In this document: positions 5,758-6,101 of the stretch, piece after piece
Layout: every line of letters starts with the position of its first letter
How positions within the stretch are numbered: position 1 is the first letter of the stretch
NCBI GenBank assembly: GCA_903909905.1
Contig: CAIVXP010000021.1
Coordinates: 1-6,101 of the forward strand
Source: Akkermansiaceae bacterium
Lineage (GTDB): Bacteria; Verrucomicrobiota; Verrucomicrobiia; Verrucomicrobiales; Akkermansiaceae
Reading direction: 5' to 3'
DNA: 6,101 nucleotides
Translations under genes and position numbers: made by a program
Notes under the pieces: generated by a model
Told to the model about the DNA's origin: nothing
What the model saw: the letters and a program-made list of their open reading frames with translations, nothing else
Databases searched by the model: none

Positions 5758-6101
5758 CACAATTCCTCAGCAAAGCTATCGCTTTGATTCACGAAGGTTC
5801 GGCGACCAACAAACAACAACATCGAGCCCACTGCGAGCAGCTTGCCCATCACAAGCGCGTCCGGCCAATTCCCATGCAACAAGACATCACGCCATGATTG
5901 GATCAGGCCCACCATTGGGTTGAGGTGGAACCAAGCATGCAGCGATGGCGGCACCTGATCGAGGCTGTAAAACACCGGCGTAACAAACATGATCAACTGC
6001 AATAGCACCGCGACGATGTGCTGAGTGTCGCGAAAAATGACATTGAGCGCCGCCAGCGGATACGCGAGCCCTACAATGAGCAGATACTGTACCGCCATCA
6101 G
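5757..6101 (-). CDS. wzm: Wzm-type ABC-2 polysaccharide export permease, C-terminal part (5' end off window)
   Basis: This is the inner-membrane channel subunit partnering the Wzt ATPase encoded just downstream. The frame is open through the right edge, so the methionine at 6098 is internal; about 114 C-terminal codons of a protein usually near 260-280 residues are present. Family features include AYPLAALNVIFRDTQHIVAVLLQL, followed by MFVTPVFYSLDQVPPSLHAW and LNPMVGLIQSWRDVLL. These are the FRD, TPVFY and NPM..LI..WR patterns of the polysaccharide ABC-2 permeases. Three hydrophobic segments are visible: YLLIVGLAYPLAALNVIF, IVAVLLQLIMFVTPVFYSL and MGKLLAVGSMLLFVG. The tail GRRTFVNQSDSFAEEL is the cytoplasmic C-terminus. 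The stop overlaps the wzt start, so the two are co-transcribed and probably coupled in translation. Confidence 0.9.
   Translation of the reverse strand: MMAVQYLLIVGLAYPLAALNVIFRDTQHIVAVLLQLIMFVTPVFYSLDQVPPSLHAWFHLNPMVGLIQSWRDVLLHGNWPDALVMGKLLAVGSMLLFVGRRTFVNQSDSFAEEL
5764..5768 (-). promoter_or_regulatory. Shine-Dalgarno site for wzt within the wzm end
   Basis: On the - strand GAGGA lies six bases before ATG 5757, inside the last codons of the permease. It favours ATG 5757 over GTG 5760 and fits translational coupling of the permease and ATPase. Confidence 0.6.

Overview
The window looks like a bacterial chromosome segment with mostly GC-rich genes (two sampled 60-base stretches of cca are about 65-67% G+C). 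Gene content and the style of the palindromic intergenic repeats suggest a Verrucomicrobia-like Gram-negative. That placement is inference from general familiarity, not from a marker gene.

Layout, left to right. (1) The C-terminal half of an SLC13/DASS-type sodium-coupled anion transporter runs off the left edge on the + strand. (2) An imperfect palindromic repeat (copy A) lies in the convergent gap between it and (3), an uncharacterised acidic protein of about 154 residues on the - strand. (4) Divergent from that is a ubiE/menG quinone methyltransferase, followed after 27 bases by (5) a class II CCA-adding tRNA nucleotidyltransferase with a C-terminal HD domain. These two may form an operon. 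(6) A GC-rich hairpin and a short A+T-rich promoter/operator region lead into (7) a complete mazEF toxin-antitoxin pair, which is visibly more A+T-rich than its neighbours. (8) A second copy of the palindromic repeat (copy B) lies between mazF and (9) a convergent - strand pair: a Wzt-type ATPase with a C-terminal substrate-recognition domain, and the C-terminal end of its Wzm-type ABC-2 permease, which runs off the right edge.

How the genes work together. The wzm-wzt pair overlaps by one base and should form one polysaccharide exporter (O-antigen, capsule or similar glycan), probably inside a larger surface-glycan locus to the right. MenG and Cca are housekeeping enzymes (menaquinone/ubiquinone synthesis and tRNA 3'-end maturation). 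MazEF is a self-contained regulatory module: antitoxin first, toxin start overlapping the antitoxin stop (TAATG), a strong Shine-Dalgarno inside the antitoxin tail, and an inverted repeat over the predicted promoter that fits autorepression.

The most interesting points are small-scale. Both copies of the dispersed palindrome sit exactly at convergent gene junctions. Copy B supplies the last six codons and the stop codon of wzt. The mazEF promoter is placed so that the mRNA may be nearly leaderless. No RNA gene, CRISPR array, transposase or clearly new system was seen, and no gene-free stretch exceeds 300 bases.
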